Assembly: GCF_012971725.1 (NCBI RefSeq)
Contig: NZ_CP048833.1
Coordinates: forward strand, 2,542,001-2,606,000
Source: Pseudomonas multiresinivorans
GTDB lineage: Bacteria > Pseudomonadota > Gammaproteobacteria > Pseudomonadales > Pseudomonadaceae
Direction: 5' to 3'
DNA length: 64,000 nt
Part shown: positions 54,323-63,029 of the stretch, piece by piece
Layout: the number at the start of each line of letters is the position of its first letter
How positions within the stretch are numbered: the first letter of the stretch is position 1
Notes under the pieces: generated by a model
The model's database searches: none
Told to the model about the DNA's origin: nothing
What the model saw: the letters and a program-made list of their open reading frames with translations, nothing else
Made by a program: the position numbers and the translations under genes

Positions 54323-55720
54323 TTAAAGAGAGAAGGCTGGAGTCGCTCCAGTGGCGGTTGCCTGGCGATAGCTCGCGCCGACGTGCCGCGCGGGCAGTCG
54401 GGCGCGGCCCGCGCCGAAGAGTTTTTCCCGCAGGGTGCCGTCGGCGTAGGTGGTCTTGTAGGCGCCACGGTTCTGCAGTTCGGGCACGACCCATTCGATG
54501 AAGTCGGCGTAGCTTTCCGGCTCCACGGTGCGGGTCAGGTTGAAGCCATCGAGCCCGGCATCGTTGATCCAGCCCAGCAGCTCATCGGCGACCTGCACCG
54601 GATCGCCCACCAGTGTGGTGTAGCGACCGCCGAGGGCCAGTTGCTCCAGCAACTGGCGCACGGTGGCGTCGGTGCGGGCGACGGTCAGGGCCCTGGTGGC
54701 GGACTCGATGGCGTTGGTCTTCTCGTAGCGGATCGGCTCGTCCAGCGCATAGCGCGAGAAGTCGATGCCGGTGGTGCTGGCGAAGTGTGCAAGGCCCGCC
54801 TCGGCGCTGGCGAAGCGGCGGTACTCGGCGAGCTTGTCGCGCGCCTCGGCCTCGGTCGGCGCGACGATCACATTGATGCCCATGAACACCTTGATGTCGT
54901 CCGCCCGACGGCCCGCGTCTACCGCAGCCTGGCGGATGCGGTTCACCAGCACGCGGGTGGCCTCACGGGTCTGCGCCGAGACGAACACGCACTCGGCGTG
55001 GCGTGCTGCGAAGGCGAGCCCGCGGTTCGACGCGCCGGCCTGGAACAGCAGCGGCGTGCGCTGCGGTGAGGGCTGGCTGAGGTGGTAGCCCTCGACGTCG
55101 AAGAACTCGCCGTGGTGGCGGACCTTGTGCACCTTGCCCGGTTGGGCGTAGACGCGGCGCTGGCGGTCGGCGATTATCGCGTCGTCTTCCCAGCTGCCTT
55201 CCCAGAGCTTGTAGAGCACCTCCAGGTACTCGTCGGCGCGGTCGTAGCGGCGGTCGTGGTCGATCTGCCGGTCCTGGCCCATGGCGCGGGCGGTGCTTTC
55301 CAGGTAGCCGGTGACGATGTTCCAGCCGACCCGGCCATCGGTCAGATGGTCGAGGGTGGAAAGCCGCCGGGCGAACGGGTAGGGCGCCTCGTAGGTGAGG
55401 TTGGCGGTGACGCCGAAGCCCAGGTTCTGCGTGACGCCGGCCATGGCCGAGACCAGCATCAGCGGGTCGTTCACCGGCAGCTGGATGGCTTCTTTCGCGG
55501 TGAGCTCGATGCCGTTCTGGTAGACGTCGTAGACACCGAGGATATCGGCCAGGAACAGGCCGTCGAACAGGCCTTTCTCCAGCAGGCGGGCAAGGTCGGT
55601 CCAGTGGCTGAGCTTGTTGAAGTCCGTCGAGCGGTCGCGCGGGTGGGTCCACAGGCCGTGGTTGATATGGCCGACGCAATTCATGCTGAAGGCGTTGAGG
55701 AGAATCTGTTTCTGGCTCAT
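54323..55720 (-). CDS. LLM-class flavin-dependent monooxygenase 1 (NtaA/SnaA/DszA/SfnG family)
   Basis: A 465-residue FMNH2-dependent monooxygenase. The family's N-terminal MSQKQILLNAF and NCVGH, then GWNIVTGYLES and the C-terminal DGFNLTR are present. Relatives cleave C-S or C-N bonds in sulfones and amines (DszA, SfnG, NtaA). The enzyme needs reduced flavin from a separate reductase, none of which is encoded in the window. GAGGA precedes the ATG ending at 55720. It sits between MetQ 1 and SfnB 1 in one direction. Confidence 0.92.
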   Translation of the reverse strand: MSQKQILLNAFSMNCVGHINHGLWTHPRDRSTDFNKLSHWTDLARLLEKGLFDGLFLADILGVYDVYQNGIELTAKEAIQLPVNDPLMLVSAMAGVTQNLGFGVTANLTYEAPYPFARRLSTLDHLTDGRVGWNIVTGYLESTARAMGQDRQIDHDRRYDRADEYLEVLYKLWEGSWEDDAIIADRQRRVYAQPGKVHKVRHHGEFFDVEGYHLSQPSPQRTPLLFQAGASNRGLAFAARHAECVFVSAQTREATRVLVNRIRQAAVDAGRRADDIKVFMGINVIVAPTEAEARDKLAEYRRFASAEAGLAHFASTTGIDFSRYALDEPIRYEKTNAIESATRALTVARTDATVRQLLEQLALGGRYTTLVGDPVQVADELLGWINDAGLDGFNLTRTVEPESYADFIEWVVPELQNRGAYKTTYADGTLREKLFGAGRARLPARHVGASYRQATATGATPAFSL

Positions 55721-55746
55721 GGGAAATCCTCGCTGGCAGAGGCCCT

Positions 55747-55913
55747 GTAGGAGCGAGCTTGCTCGCGAACCATCGGGCGCTCGGGCTGTTCGCGAGCGAG
55801 CTCGCTCCTACTCGAAACCCACCCGGTCTGCTGCGGATTGCTTTCGTAGGAGCGGACTCCGTCCGCGATGGGGCGCACAGTGGGGGCTGATCGCGGACGG
55901 AGTCCGCTCCTAC
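55747..55913. repeat. Two REP-type inverted pairs side by side
   Basis: GTAGGAGCGAGCTTGCTCGC (55747 on) faces its inverse (to 55811); then GTAGGAGCGGACTCCGTCCG (55846 on) faces its inverse (to 55913). The pairs are of two families, also found singly at 23618-23695 and 10079-10145. They fill the gap between LLM 1 and SfnB 1 and probably shape operon mRNA decay. Confidence 0.88.
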
Positions 55914-55937
55914 GGAAAACCGGTATGGCGCAGGGCA

Positions 55938-57155
55938 TCACAGCGTCCCCCGGCGCGGCGGCAACTGGCCGTTGAGGTAGTAGTTGCCCACTGCGTAGTA
56001 CTTCCAGCGCGCCGGGTCGTGCAGGGTGTGCACGCGGGCGTTGCGCCAGTGGCGGTCCAGGCCCAGTTCGGCGAGGCTGGCGCGGCTGCCGCCCAGTTCG
56101 ATCAGCTTGCTGCCGGCCAGCAGCGAAACCTCTGTAGTGATCGCCCGCGCCTCGGCCACGGCGATAGAGGCGGCGGCCACGCTTTCGGCGGTCGGCTCGG
56201 CGGTGGCTGCGTCGAGCACCCGGCCGGAGCGGTCCAGCAGCGCTTCGGCGGCGTGCAGGCGGATCGCCAGGCGGCCGACTTCGTTGATCGCCAGCGGATC
56301 ATCGCTGGCCTTGTCGACCCCCGAGTCGATCCACGGCCGCGCCTTTTCCCGCAGGAAACTGAGTGCGTCTTCATAAGCGCCCCGAGCGATGCCGACATCG
56401 ATGGCCGCATGCAGAATCTGCGCGTAAGGGCCAACGGTGGTCGGGCGTTCGAAGGCTGCCTGGAACGAGACGATGTCGTCCTCACTGACCTGCGCGCCAT
56501 CGAACACCACGCTGCCGCTGCCGGTAGTGCGTTGGCCGAAGCCGGACCAGTCGTCGATGATCTCGACGCCCGGAGTGTCGCGCCGGATGAAGGCGAACTG
56601 CTGCAGGCCATCGTCATCGATCACCAGCGTCGGAATGCGCTGCGCATAGAGCGCGCCGGTGCAGTAGAACTTGCGGCCGTGAATGCGCAGGCGTCCGTCC
56701 TCGCGCTTGAGGCGCGTGGTGCGGTCATGGGCGGTACGGGTGCCGATCTCCGCCAGCGCATTGCCGAAGCGCACGCCGGCCAGCACCTCGGCGAACAGGC
56801 GGGCTTTCTGCTCGTCGTTGCCATTCACCCGCAGCAGTTCGACGGCGTAGAAGTGGTTCTGCGGAATCTGCCCGAGCGAACCGTCGGCAGCGGAAATGAT
56901 GGCGATCACCCGGGCCACGGTGACGCGGGAGACGCCCGCGCCGCCATACTCGCGCGGTACGGTGATGCCCCACAGGCCGGAGCGGCTGAAGCGCTCGAGC
57001 TCGTCCCACGGCAGGCGCCGCTCGCGGTCGCGGGCGATGGCGTCTTCACGGAAGTCGTCGGCCAGGGTACGGGCGACGTCGAGCGCTTCGTCGTCGCTGC
57101 GGATGATATGGACGGGATTGGCCAGCTCTGGGTTAGACAAAACGATGCTGTTCAT
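55938..57155 (-). CDS. SfnB/DszC-like acyl-CoA dehydrogenase-fold flavoprotein 1
   Basis: A 405-residue protein of the SfnB family, with an acyl-CoA dehydrogenase fold but near DszC, an FMNH2 monooxygenase that oxidises sulfur. It has SGLWGITVPREYGGAGVS, GQIPQNHF, FYCTGALYAQ and WSGFGQRTTGSGSV, and the C-terminal DRHWRNARVHTLHDP typical of the group. The catalytic glutamate of true acyl-CoA dehydrogenases is not obvious. ATG (ending 57155) follows GAGGAGCGCCG. It lies nine bases after the stop of SfnB 2. Confidence 0.9.
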   Translation of the reverse strand: MNSIVLSNPELANPVHIIRSDDEALDVARTLADDFREDAIARDRERRLPWDELERFSRSGLWGITVPREYGGAGVSRVTVARVIAIISAADGSLGQIPQNHFYAVELLRVNGNDEQKARLFAEVLAGVRFGNALAEIGTRTAHDRTTRLKREDGRLRIHGRKFYCTGALYAQRIPTLVIDDDGLQQFAFIRRDTPGVEIIDDWSGFGQRTTGSGSVVFDGAQVSEDDIVSFQAAFERPTTVGPYAQILHAAIDVGIARGAYEDALSFLREKARPWIDSGVDKASDDPLAINEVGRLAIRLHAAEALLDRSGRVLDAATAEPTAESVAAASIAVAEARAITTEVSLLAGSKLIELGGSRASLAELGLDRHWRNARVHTLHDPARWKYYAVGNYYLNGQLPPRRGTL

Positions 57156-57164
57156 CGGCGCTCC

Positions 57165-58400
57165 TCAGATCCAGGAATGACGCGCGGGGCGGGCGCCGTT
57201 GAGGTGGTAGGCGCCAACCGCCTGGACCTTCCAGCGCACCGGGTCGTGCAGGGTGTGCACGCGGGCGTTGCGCCAGTGGCGGTCGAGGTTGAATTCGGCG
57301 AGGGTGGCGCGGCTGCCGGCCAGCTCGAAGAGCTTCTCGCTGGCGGCCAGACTGATCTCGGTGGTCAGCACCTTGGCCTCGGCCACGGCGATGGAGGCGC
57401 GGGCGGCGGATTCGTCGTCGATGGGACGCGCGCTGACTTCGTCGAGTACGTGGCCGGCGCGTTCCAGCAGTGCTTCGGCGGCGTGCAGTTCGACTTGCAG
57501 GCGGCCGATTTCGGCGATGGTGAAGGGCTCTTCGCTGGCCTGCTCGACGTTCGCGTCGATGAAGGGGCGAGTGCGTGTGCGGATGAAGTCGATGGCGTCT
57601 TCCAGGGCGTTGGCAGCGATGCCGGCGTCGATGGCGGCCTGGATCAGTTGCGAGACGGCGCCCTGGATGTTGGGGATGTCGGCCAGGCGTCCGTTGTGGA
57701 TCACCAGGGATCCGGCGACGGGTGCGTTATCCAGCAGCACGGTGCCGCTGGCGGTGGTGCGCTGGCCGAAGCCGGACCAGTCGTCGACGATGCGCAGGCC
57801 ATCCACGCCGCGTTCGACGAAGCCCATCACTGCACGACCTTCCTCGTCGATAGCCTTCACCGCTACCCAGTGGGCGAACAGCGCGCCGGTGGAGTAGAAC
57901 TTCTCGCCGCTGACGCGGAAGTTGTCCCCATCGCGCAGCAGGCGCGCCTTGAGTTCCAGGGTGTTTCTGGTGTTGCGCTCGGGCCCGGCATTGCCGATGC
58001 GCCGGCCGTTGAGCACGCCGCCGAACAGCACGCGCTTCTGTGCCTCGCTGGCGACGCTGTCGATGACGTTGAGCAGGCCGAACTGGTTCTGCGGGATCTG
58101 CCCCAGTGCCGGGTCGGCGGCGCAGATCACGCGGAAGACTTCGGCGACGGTGGCGTAGGAGACCTGGGCGCCGCCGTACTCTCGGGGGATGCTGATGCCG
58201 CCAAGGCCCAGGGCGGTGAAGTGTTCCAGTTCGCTCCAGGGCAGCGCGCGCTCGCGGTCGCGGGCGGCGGCTCCGGGTTTCGCCAGGCGGGCCACTTCGT
58301 GGGCGGCGTCGATGGCCTGGGCGTCGTTGCTGATACGGCGCGCCGGGAGTAGCCGGGGCGCCTGGTCACGAAGGTCCTTGGGTGCGGATTCGTTGGTCAT
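57165..58400 (-). CDS. SfnB/DszC-like flavoprotein 2
   Basis: A 411-residue paralogue of SfnB 1, with LGGISIPREYGGAQVS, GQIPQNQFGLLN, FYSTGALFAHW, WSGFGQRTTASGTV and DRHWRNARVHTLHDP. It differs most in the first 30 residues. The ATG ends at 58400, with AGGAAACC upstream. The pair SfnB 2-SfnB 1 is tightly linked (nine-base gap) and may form a hetero-oligomer or act on successive substrates (inference). Confidence 0.9.
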   Translation of the reverse strand: MTNESAPKDLRDQAPRLLPARRISNDAQAIDAAHEVARLAKPGAAARDRERALPWSELEHFTALGLGGISIPREYGGAQVSYATVAEVFRVICAADPALGQIPQNQFGLLNVIDSVASEAQKRVLFGGVLNGRRIGNAGPERNTRNTLELKARLLRDGDNFRVSGEKFYSTGALFAHWVAVKAIDEEGRAVMGFVERGVDGLRIVDDWSGFGQRTTASGTVLLDNAPVAGSLVIHNGRLADIPNIQGAVSQLIQAAIDAGIAANALEDAIDFIRTRTRPFIDANVEQASEEPFTIAEIGRLQVELHAAEALLERAGHVLDEVSARPIDDESAARASIAVAEAKVLTTEISLAASEKLFELAGSRATLAEFNLDRHWRNARVHTLHDPVRWKVQAVGAYHLNGARPARHSWI

Positions 58401-58431
58401 GCGGTTTCCTGTGGTTGCGGAGCAGGGAATT

Positions 58432-58552
58432 CCCTCTCCCTAACCCTCTCCCTGAAGGGAGAGGGGACTGTCCGTGTGCGTTGAAGCGGATGCGTCAGCC
58501 GGCGGGCTTTTGGCTCCCTCTCCCGCTTGCGGGAGAGGGCGGGGGAGAGGGG
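58432..58552. repeat. Paired GGGAGAGGG/CCCTCTCCC elements, copy 2
   Basis: CCCTCTCCCTAACC...GGGAGAGGGG at 58432-58467 and CTCCCTCTCCC-GCTTGC-GGGAGAGGG at 58514-58540 repeat the arrangement at 53306-53458. It separates MetQ 2 from SfnB 2. Confidence 0.8.
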
Positions 58553-58577
58553 CTCTCTACCCGCGCCTGGGCCTCGA

Positions 58578-59348
58578 TCAGAACGCCGGCGCGATCTCGC
58601 CCTTGTAGCGGGTCAGGATGAACTGGCGGACTTCCGGCGAATTCAGCACCTTGGCCAGCTTCTGGATGCCCGGGTCCTGGATGTTGTCCGGACGGGCCAC
58701 CAGGAACTCGGCGTAGAGGTCCTTGCCCTTCTCGACGATCAGCGCGCTCTTGGTGTCGATGCCGGCTTCCAGCGCGTAGTTGGCGAAGATGAACGCCAGG
58801 TCGACCTGCTTCACCGCGCGGGCCAGCAGCGCGCCTTCCAGTTCGCGGATCTTCAGGTGCCTGGGGTTGTCGGTGATGTCGCGCTCGGTGGACTGCGGGT
58901 TGCTCGGGTCCTTGAGCTTGATCAGGCCGCTCTCGGCCAGCAGCACCAGGGCGCGGCCGGTGTTCACCGGGTCGTTGGGGATGGCCACGCTGGCGCCGTC
59001 GGGCAGCTCGGCGAGGGACTTGTACTTGGTGGAGTAGGCGCCGAACGGCTCGATGTGGATGCCCACCACCGGCACCAGGTCGGTGTGGCGGGTCTTGTTG
59101 AAGTCATCGAGGAACGGGCGGTACTGGTAGTAGTTGGCGTCGAGGTTCTTCTGCGCGAGTTGCAGGTTGGGCTGGATGAAGTCGGTGAAGACCTTGATGT
59201 CGAGGTCGACGCCTTCCTTGGCCAGTTCCGGTTTGACGAACTCGAGAATTTCCGCGTGCGGCACCGGGGTGGCGCCGACAACGAGTTTCTCCCCCGCGTG
59301 GGCGGAGAAGGCGACGACGGCCGCCAGAATGGCGATGGCCTTTTTCAT
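58578..59348 (-). CDS. MetQ/NlpA-family periplasmic binding protein 2
   Basis: A 256-residue binding protein with a short signal (MKKAIAILAAVVAFSAHA-GEK). Family motifs VVGATPVPHAEIL, DANYYQYRPFLDD and AIPNDPVNTGRALVLL are present. It differs from binding protein 1 at several pocket positions (YRPFLDD against HTPFLEN; NTGR against NGGR), so it may bind another ligand. AAGGAG precedes the ATG. The next gene upstream is a MetI-type permease, but no ATPase accompanies the pair. Confidence 0.93.
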   Translation of the reverse strand: MKKAIAILAAVVAFSAHAGEKLVVGATPVPHAEILEFVKPELAKEGVDLDIKVFTDFIQPNLQLAQKNLDANYYQYRPFLDDFNKTRHTDLVPVVGIHIEPFGAYSTKYKSLAELPDGASVAIPNDPVNTGRALVLLAESGLIKLKDPSNPQSTERDITDNPRHLKIRELEGALLARAVKQVDLAFIFANYALEAGIDTKSALIVEKGKDLYAEFLVARPDNIQDPGIQKLAKVLNSPEVRQFILTRYKGEIAPAF

Positions 59349-59476
59349 GGGTGTTGCTCCTTGGGGCATTAGTGGGTGGGCCGTCGTGGTGTGGACGTGG
59401 GGCCTTGGTGGCAGCGGGGCCCGGCTGCCGGCGGGTGTTCTGGGTGCCGCTCCCGGAGAGGGAGTGGGCGGGGAAT

Positions 59477-60145
59477 TCAGCGTCGGGTGTAGCGCGCCAC
59501 CAGGCGGTCGCCGCTCATCTGCAGGGCCTGCACCAGCAGGATCAGCAGGGCGACGGTGATGATCATCACGTCGGTCTGGAAGCGCTGGTAACCGAAGCGG
59601 ATCGCCAGGTCGCCGAGGCCGCCGCCGCCGATCACGCCGGACATCGCCGTGTAGTCCACCAGCACGATGGCGGTCACGGTGACGGCGGCGATCAGCCCGG
59701 TGCGCGCTTCCGGCAGCAGGGTGTGCCAGATGATCTGCCAGGTGCTGGCGCCCATCGCCTGGGTGGCTTCCACCAGGCCGCGGTCGACTTCGCGCAGGGC
59801 GGTTTCCACCAGCCGCGCGAAGAACGGCGTGCAGCCCACTACCAGCGGCGGAATGGCGCCGGGCACGCCCAGCGACGTGCCGGTGACCAGCGTGGTGACC
59901 GGGATCAGCACGATCAGCAGGATGATGAACGGCAGCGAACGCAGCATATTCACCACCACCGACAGCGCGCGGTACAGGCCGGGTCTGGCATGCAGCTGGC
60001 GCTTGCCGGTGAGGTACAGCAACACGCCCAGCGGCAGACCCAGCAATACGGTGAAGGCCAGCGCGCCGCCGAGCATGGCGAGGGTGTCCAGGCAGGCCTG
60101 GCCGAGGTCGTGCCAGTCGAGGTTGCGGAACCAGCCGTCCATCAT
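59477..60145 (-). CDS. MetI-type ABC transporter permease 2
   Basis: A 222-residue permease with the EAA loop LVEATQAMGASTWQIIWHTLLPEA and the family's GGGGLGDLAIRFGYQRFQTDVM. It starts at the ATG ending at 60145, whose bases overlap the stop of the LLM 2 gene (ATGA). It presumably uses the single MetN-type ATPase at 52206, since none is encoded in this half of the cluster. A GC-rich stretch of about 130 bases separates it from binding protein 2. Confidence 0.9.
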   Translation of the reverse strand: MMDGWFRNLDWHDLGQACLDTLAMLGGALAFTVLLGLPLGVLLYLTGKRQLHARPGLYRALSVVVNMLRSLPFIILLIVLIPVTTLVTGTSLGVPGAIPPLVVGCTPFFARLVETALREVDRGLVEATQAMGASTWQIIWHTLLPEARTGLIAAVTVTAIVLVDYTAMSGVIGGGGLGDLAIRFGYQRFQTDVMIITVALLILLVQALQMSGDRLVARYTRR

Positions 60146-61515
60146 GCGCGGCCCCTGCGCAGCCTGGCCGCGCGGTGCGAAGCGCCCAGGCGGTCGCCCT
60201 GGCCGAACAGCTTGTTGCGCAGCGTGCCCTGTTCGTACTCGCGCTTGAACAGGCCGCGCGCCTGTAGTTCCGGCACCAGCAGGTCGACGATGTCGACGAA
60301 GGTTTCCGGCGCCACCAGGCTGGAGAGGTTGAAGCCGTCCACGTCGGTTTCCTCGACCCAGGCCTGCAGCTGGTCCGCCACGGTCTGCGGCGAACCCACC
60401 AGCAGCGGGCCGTCGCCGCCCAGGGCGCAGTAGTCGGCGATTTCGGCTGCCGTCCACTGGCGCTCCGGGTCGGCAGCGCTGAAGGCGTCCACCGCGGACT
60501 GGATGGCGTCGCTCTGTACGTGGCGCAACACCTGGTCCGGCGCGTACTGGCCGAAGTCGATGCCGGTCCAGCCGGAAACCAGCGCCAGGGCGCCTTCGCG
60601 GTCGCTGTACTGGCGGTAGTCTTCCAGCTTGGCCAGCGCTTCGGCATCGGTCGGCGCGACGATCACGGTGAGCTGGTTCAGCACCAGTACGTCGCCGGGT
60701 TGGCGGCCGGCTTCCACGGCGAGGCGGCGCAGGTCGGCCACCTGGTCGCGGAGGATGTTTTTGGTCGGCGCGGCGACGAACACGCACTCGGCGTTGCCCG
60801 CGGCAAAGGCCTTGCCACGGCTCGACGCGCCGGCCTGGTACAGAACCGGCGTGCGCTGCGGCGACGGCTGGCTGAGATGGAAGCCGGGCACCTCGAAGTG
60901 CTCGCCCTTGTGCTCGATGGGGTGGACCTTGCGCGGGTCGGCGTAGACGCCGCTCTTGCGGTCGGCGACCACGGCGTCATCGTCCCAGCTGGCTTCCCAG
61001 AGCTTGTAGCAGACCTCCAGGTACTCGGCGGCCAGGGCATAGCGCTGCTGGTGGTTGAGCTGCTGCTTCAGCCCCAGGTTGCGCGCGCCACTGTTGAGGT
61101 AGGAGGTGACGATGTTCCAGCCGGCGCGGCCACGGGTCAGGTGATCCAGTGTGGACATGCGCCGGGCGAACGGGAACGGGTGCTCGAACGACACCGAGGC
61201 GGTGATGCCGAAGCCCAGGTGCTCGGTGGCCGCGGCCATGGCCGGGACGATCTGCAGCGGGTCGTTGGCCGGCACCTGGGCGCCGGCGCTCAGCGCGGCG
61301 TCAGCGTTGCCGTGGTAGACGTCGTAGACGCCCAGCACGTCGGCCAGGAACAGGCCGTCGATCCTGCCGCGTTCGAGGGTTTTCGCCAGTTCGATCCAGT
61401 AATGGATGTCGGTGTAGCGCGCGGCCTGCTGGTCGCGCGGGTGGCGCCAGAGGCCGGGCGAGAGGTGGCCGACGCAGTTCATGGCGAAGGCGTTGAGGCG
61501 AATCTGCTTGCTCAT
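60142..61515 (-). CDS. LLM-class flavin-dependent monooxygenase 2 (NtaA/SnaA/DszA/SfnG family)
   Basis: A 457-residue paralogue of LLM 1, with MSKQIRLNAF, NCVGHLSPGLW, GWNIVTSYLNSG, YQAGASSRGKAFAAGNAECVF and DGFNLSS. GAGG precedes the ATG ending at 61515. Its stop overlaps the permease 2 start by four bases and it begins ten bases after the stop of SfnB 3, so SfnB 3, LLM 2 and permease 2 form one tight transcript. Which C-S or C-N compound it cleaves is unknown. Confidence 0.93.
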   Translation of the reverse strand: MSKQIRLNAFAMNCVGHLSPGLWRHPRDQQAARYTDIHYWIELAKTLERGRIDGLFLADVLGVYDVYHGNADAALSAGAQVPANDPLQIVPAMAAATEHLGFGITASVSFEHPFPFARRMSTLDHLTRGRAGWNIVTSYLNSGARNLGLKQQLNHQQRYALAAEYLEVCYKLWEASWDDDAVVADRKSGVYADPRKVHPIEHKGEHFEVPGFHLSQPSPQRTPVLYQAGASSRGKAFAAGNAECVFVAAPTKNILRDQVADLRRLAVEAGRQPGDVLVLNQLTVIVAPTDAEALAKLEDYRQYSDREGALALVSGWTGIDFGQYAPDQVLRHVQSDAIQSAVDAFSAADPERQWTAAEIADYCALGGDGPLLVGSPQTVADQLQAWVEETDVDGFNLSSLVAPETFVDIVDLLVPELQARGLFKREYEQGTLRNKLFGQGDRLGASHRAARLRRGRA

Positions 61516-61525
61516 GGCGATGGCC

Positions 61526-62749
61526 TCAGTTCCAGTCGTGGCGCGGCGGGCGCTTGTCGTTGAGCAGCCAGTTGCCGACCAGGTGGTACTTCCAGCGCAC
61601 CGGGTCGTGCAGGGTGTGCACGCGGGCGTTGCGCCAGTGGCGGTCGAGGGCGTGGCGGGCGAGGGTGGAGCGGGTGCCGCCCAGCTCGAACAGCTTGTTG
61701 GAGGCGTCGATGGCGACCTCGGTGGTCAGCACCTTGGCCTTGGCCACGGCAACCGAGGCTCGGGCCACGCTGTCTTCGTCCGGCGCCGGGCGGGCGGCAT
61801 CCATCACTTTGCCGGCACGTTCCAGCAGAGCGTCGGCGGCTTCGATACGGATGCCCAGTTCACCGACCTGAATGATGGTCAGCGGGTCTTCGCTTGCCTT
61901 CTCCACGCCGGCGTCGATCCACGGGCGCGCCTGTTCGCGGACGAAGGCGATGGTGTCGCGCAGCGCGGCGCGGGCAATGCCGGCATCGATGGCGGCGGTG
62001 GTGAGCTGCGCGAACGGGCCGGCCAGGGTCGGCACGTCGTAGGAGCGGTGGGTTGGGAAGACGTTGAACGCCGGCACACGCAGGCCTTCCACCAGCACGG
62101 TGCCGCTGGAGGTGGTGCGCTGGCCGATGCTCGCCCAGTCGTCGACGATCACCAGCCCCGGCGTGCCGCGTGGGACGAAGGCGAGCTGGGCATTGCCCTG
62201 TTCGTCCAGGCCCAGCACGCCGAGCCAGTGGGCGTAGAGCGAGCCGGTGCAGTAACCCTTGCGACCGTCGAGCACGACATGGTCGCCGTCGCGGCGCAGG
62301 CGGGTCTGGATGTCCTGCACGGTCTTGCCGCCGGTTTCCGACAGTGCGTTGGCGAAGCGGTTGCCCTTGAGCGCGAGGTCGAAGAAGAAGCGCTTCTGCT
62401 CGTCGCTGCCCTGCAGGCGGATGTCCTCCAGCAGGCAGTAGTGGTTCTGCGGAATCTGCCCCAGCGACGGGTCGGCGGCGGAGATGATGGCGATGACTTC
62501 CGCGAGCGTGGCGTAGGACACCTCGGCGCCGCCAAAGGCACGCGGCACGCTGATGCCCCACAGGCCGCTGTTGGAGTAGACCTCGACCACTTCCGGCGGG
62601 ACTTCGCGGTTGCGGTCGCGCTCGGCGGCGCCTTCGAGCAGGAAGGCGGCAACCTTGTGGGCGACGTCGATGGCCTCGGCGTCGGAGGCGATTACCTGGG
62701 CGTTCGGCTCACGGATGTCGTAGTGGGCGGACTCGGGGAGTTGGGACAT
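61526..62749 (-). CDS. SfnB/DszC-like flavoprotein 3, first gene of the sulfur cluster
   Basis: A 407-residue SfnB-family protein with SGLWGISVPRAFGGAEVS, GQIPQNHYCLLED, GYCTGSLYAHW, WASIGQRTTSSGTV and DRHWRNARVHTLHDP. It is the first gene of the leftward cluster, with a sigma-54-like promoter 65 bases upstream. The ATG ends at 62749; the ribosome binding site is weak (CGAGG, 14 bases away). Three such proteins with two LLM enzymes make a duplicated oxygenase set. Confidence 0.9.
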   Translation of the reverse strand: MSQLPESAHYDIREPNAQVIASDAEAIDVAHKVAAFLLEGAAERDRNREVPPEVVEVYSNSGLWGISVPRAFGGAEVSYATLAEVIAIISAADPSLGQIPQNHYCLLEDIRLQGSDEQKRFFFDLALKGNRFANALSETGGKTVQDIQTRLRRDGDHVVLDGRKGYCTGSLYAHWLGVLGLDEQGNAQLAFVPRGTPGLVIVDDWASIGQRTTSSGTVLVEGLRVPAFNVFPTHRSYDVPTLAGPFAQLTTAAIDAGIARAALRDTIAFVREQARPWIDAGVEKASEDPLTIIQVGELGIRIEAADALLERAGKVMDAARPAPDEDSVARASVAVAKAKVLTTEVAIDASNKLFELGGTRSTLARHALDRHWRNARVHTLHDPVRWKYHLVGNWLLNDKRPPRHDWN

Positions 62750-62813
62750 GGCAGTACAGCGACCTCGGGGCAGATGAATCGGCCCGGTGTTCGGGCCTGT
62801 CTGTCCAGGTCAT

Positions 62814-62829
62814 TGCACAAGCTGTGCCG
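62814..62829 (-). promoter_or_regulatory. Sigma-54-like promoter of the sulfur cluster
   Basis: On the minus strand CGGCACAGCTTGTGCA has GG and GC at the exact -24/-12 spacing and keeps GGCAC; the first T is C and the -12 reads GTGCA. It lies 65 bases ahead of SfnB 3. Sulfone genes (sfn) in P. putida are sigma-54-dependent, which supports the call. Confidence 0.55.
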
Positions 62830-62913
62830 GAATTTAAAAGTCTTGTAAATCAATGGTTTGGTGTTTTTCGCCAACAGTTGAGGCGCTGGGCAAACAGCAA
62901 AGTGTTGGGCGGG

Positions 62914-62929
62914 TGTTGCTGTGGCAACA
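62914..62929 (-). promoter_or_regulatory. Palindromic activator-binding site upstream of the sulfur promoter
   Basis: TGTTGC-TGTG-GCAACA is a perfect 6+4+6 palindrome, about 90 bases upstream of the -24 box, the usual place for an NtrC-family (SfnR-like) activator. The activator gene is not in the window. Confidence 0.5.
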
Positions 62930-62978
62930 GTGGTGGGGCAGGGGATATACCTTGGCGGATCGGAGCGGCCTGACGCCA

Positions 62979-63002
62979 ATCGCGGACGGAGTCCGCTCCT
63001 GC
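62979..63002. repeat. Single REP copy
   Basis: ATCGCGGACGGAGTCCGCTC then CTGC matches the unit of the inverted pairs at 10079-10145, 26177-26258 and 55846-55913. It stands without its partner nearby, though an inverse degenerate copy (GCAGGAGCGGACTTCGTCCG) occurs at 63205. Confidence 0.75.
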
Positions 63003-63029
63003 GAGATGCTTCTGCGCTTGGGTCGGCCC

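Noticed and set aside
58578..60647. One 689-codon protein across the MetQ 2 gene and upstream
   Set aside because: Only the last 256 codons match MetQ, with a strong ribosome binding site and signal peptide at 59348. The rest is an open frame antiphase to permease 2 and LLM 2.
59477..60787. A long (436-codon) form of permease 2
   Set aside because: The upstream part lies out of frame inside LLM 2 and is arginine/proline-rich noise; the real start at 60145 overlaps the LLM stop in the usual ATGA manner.
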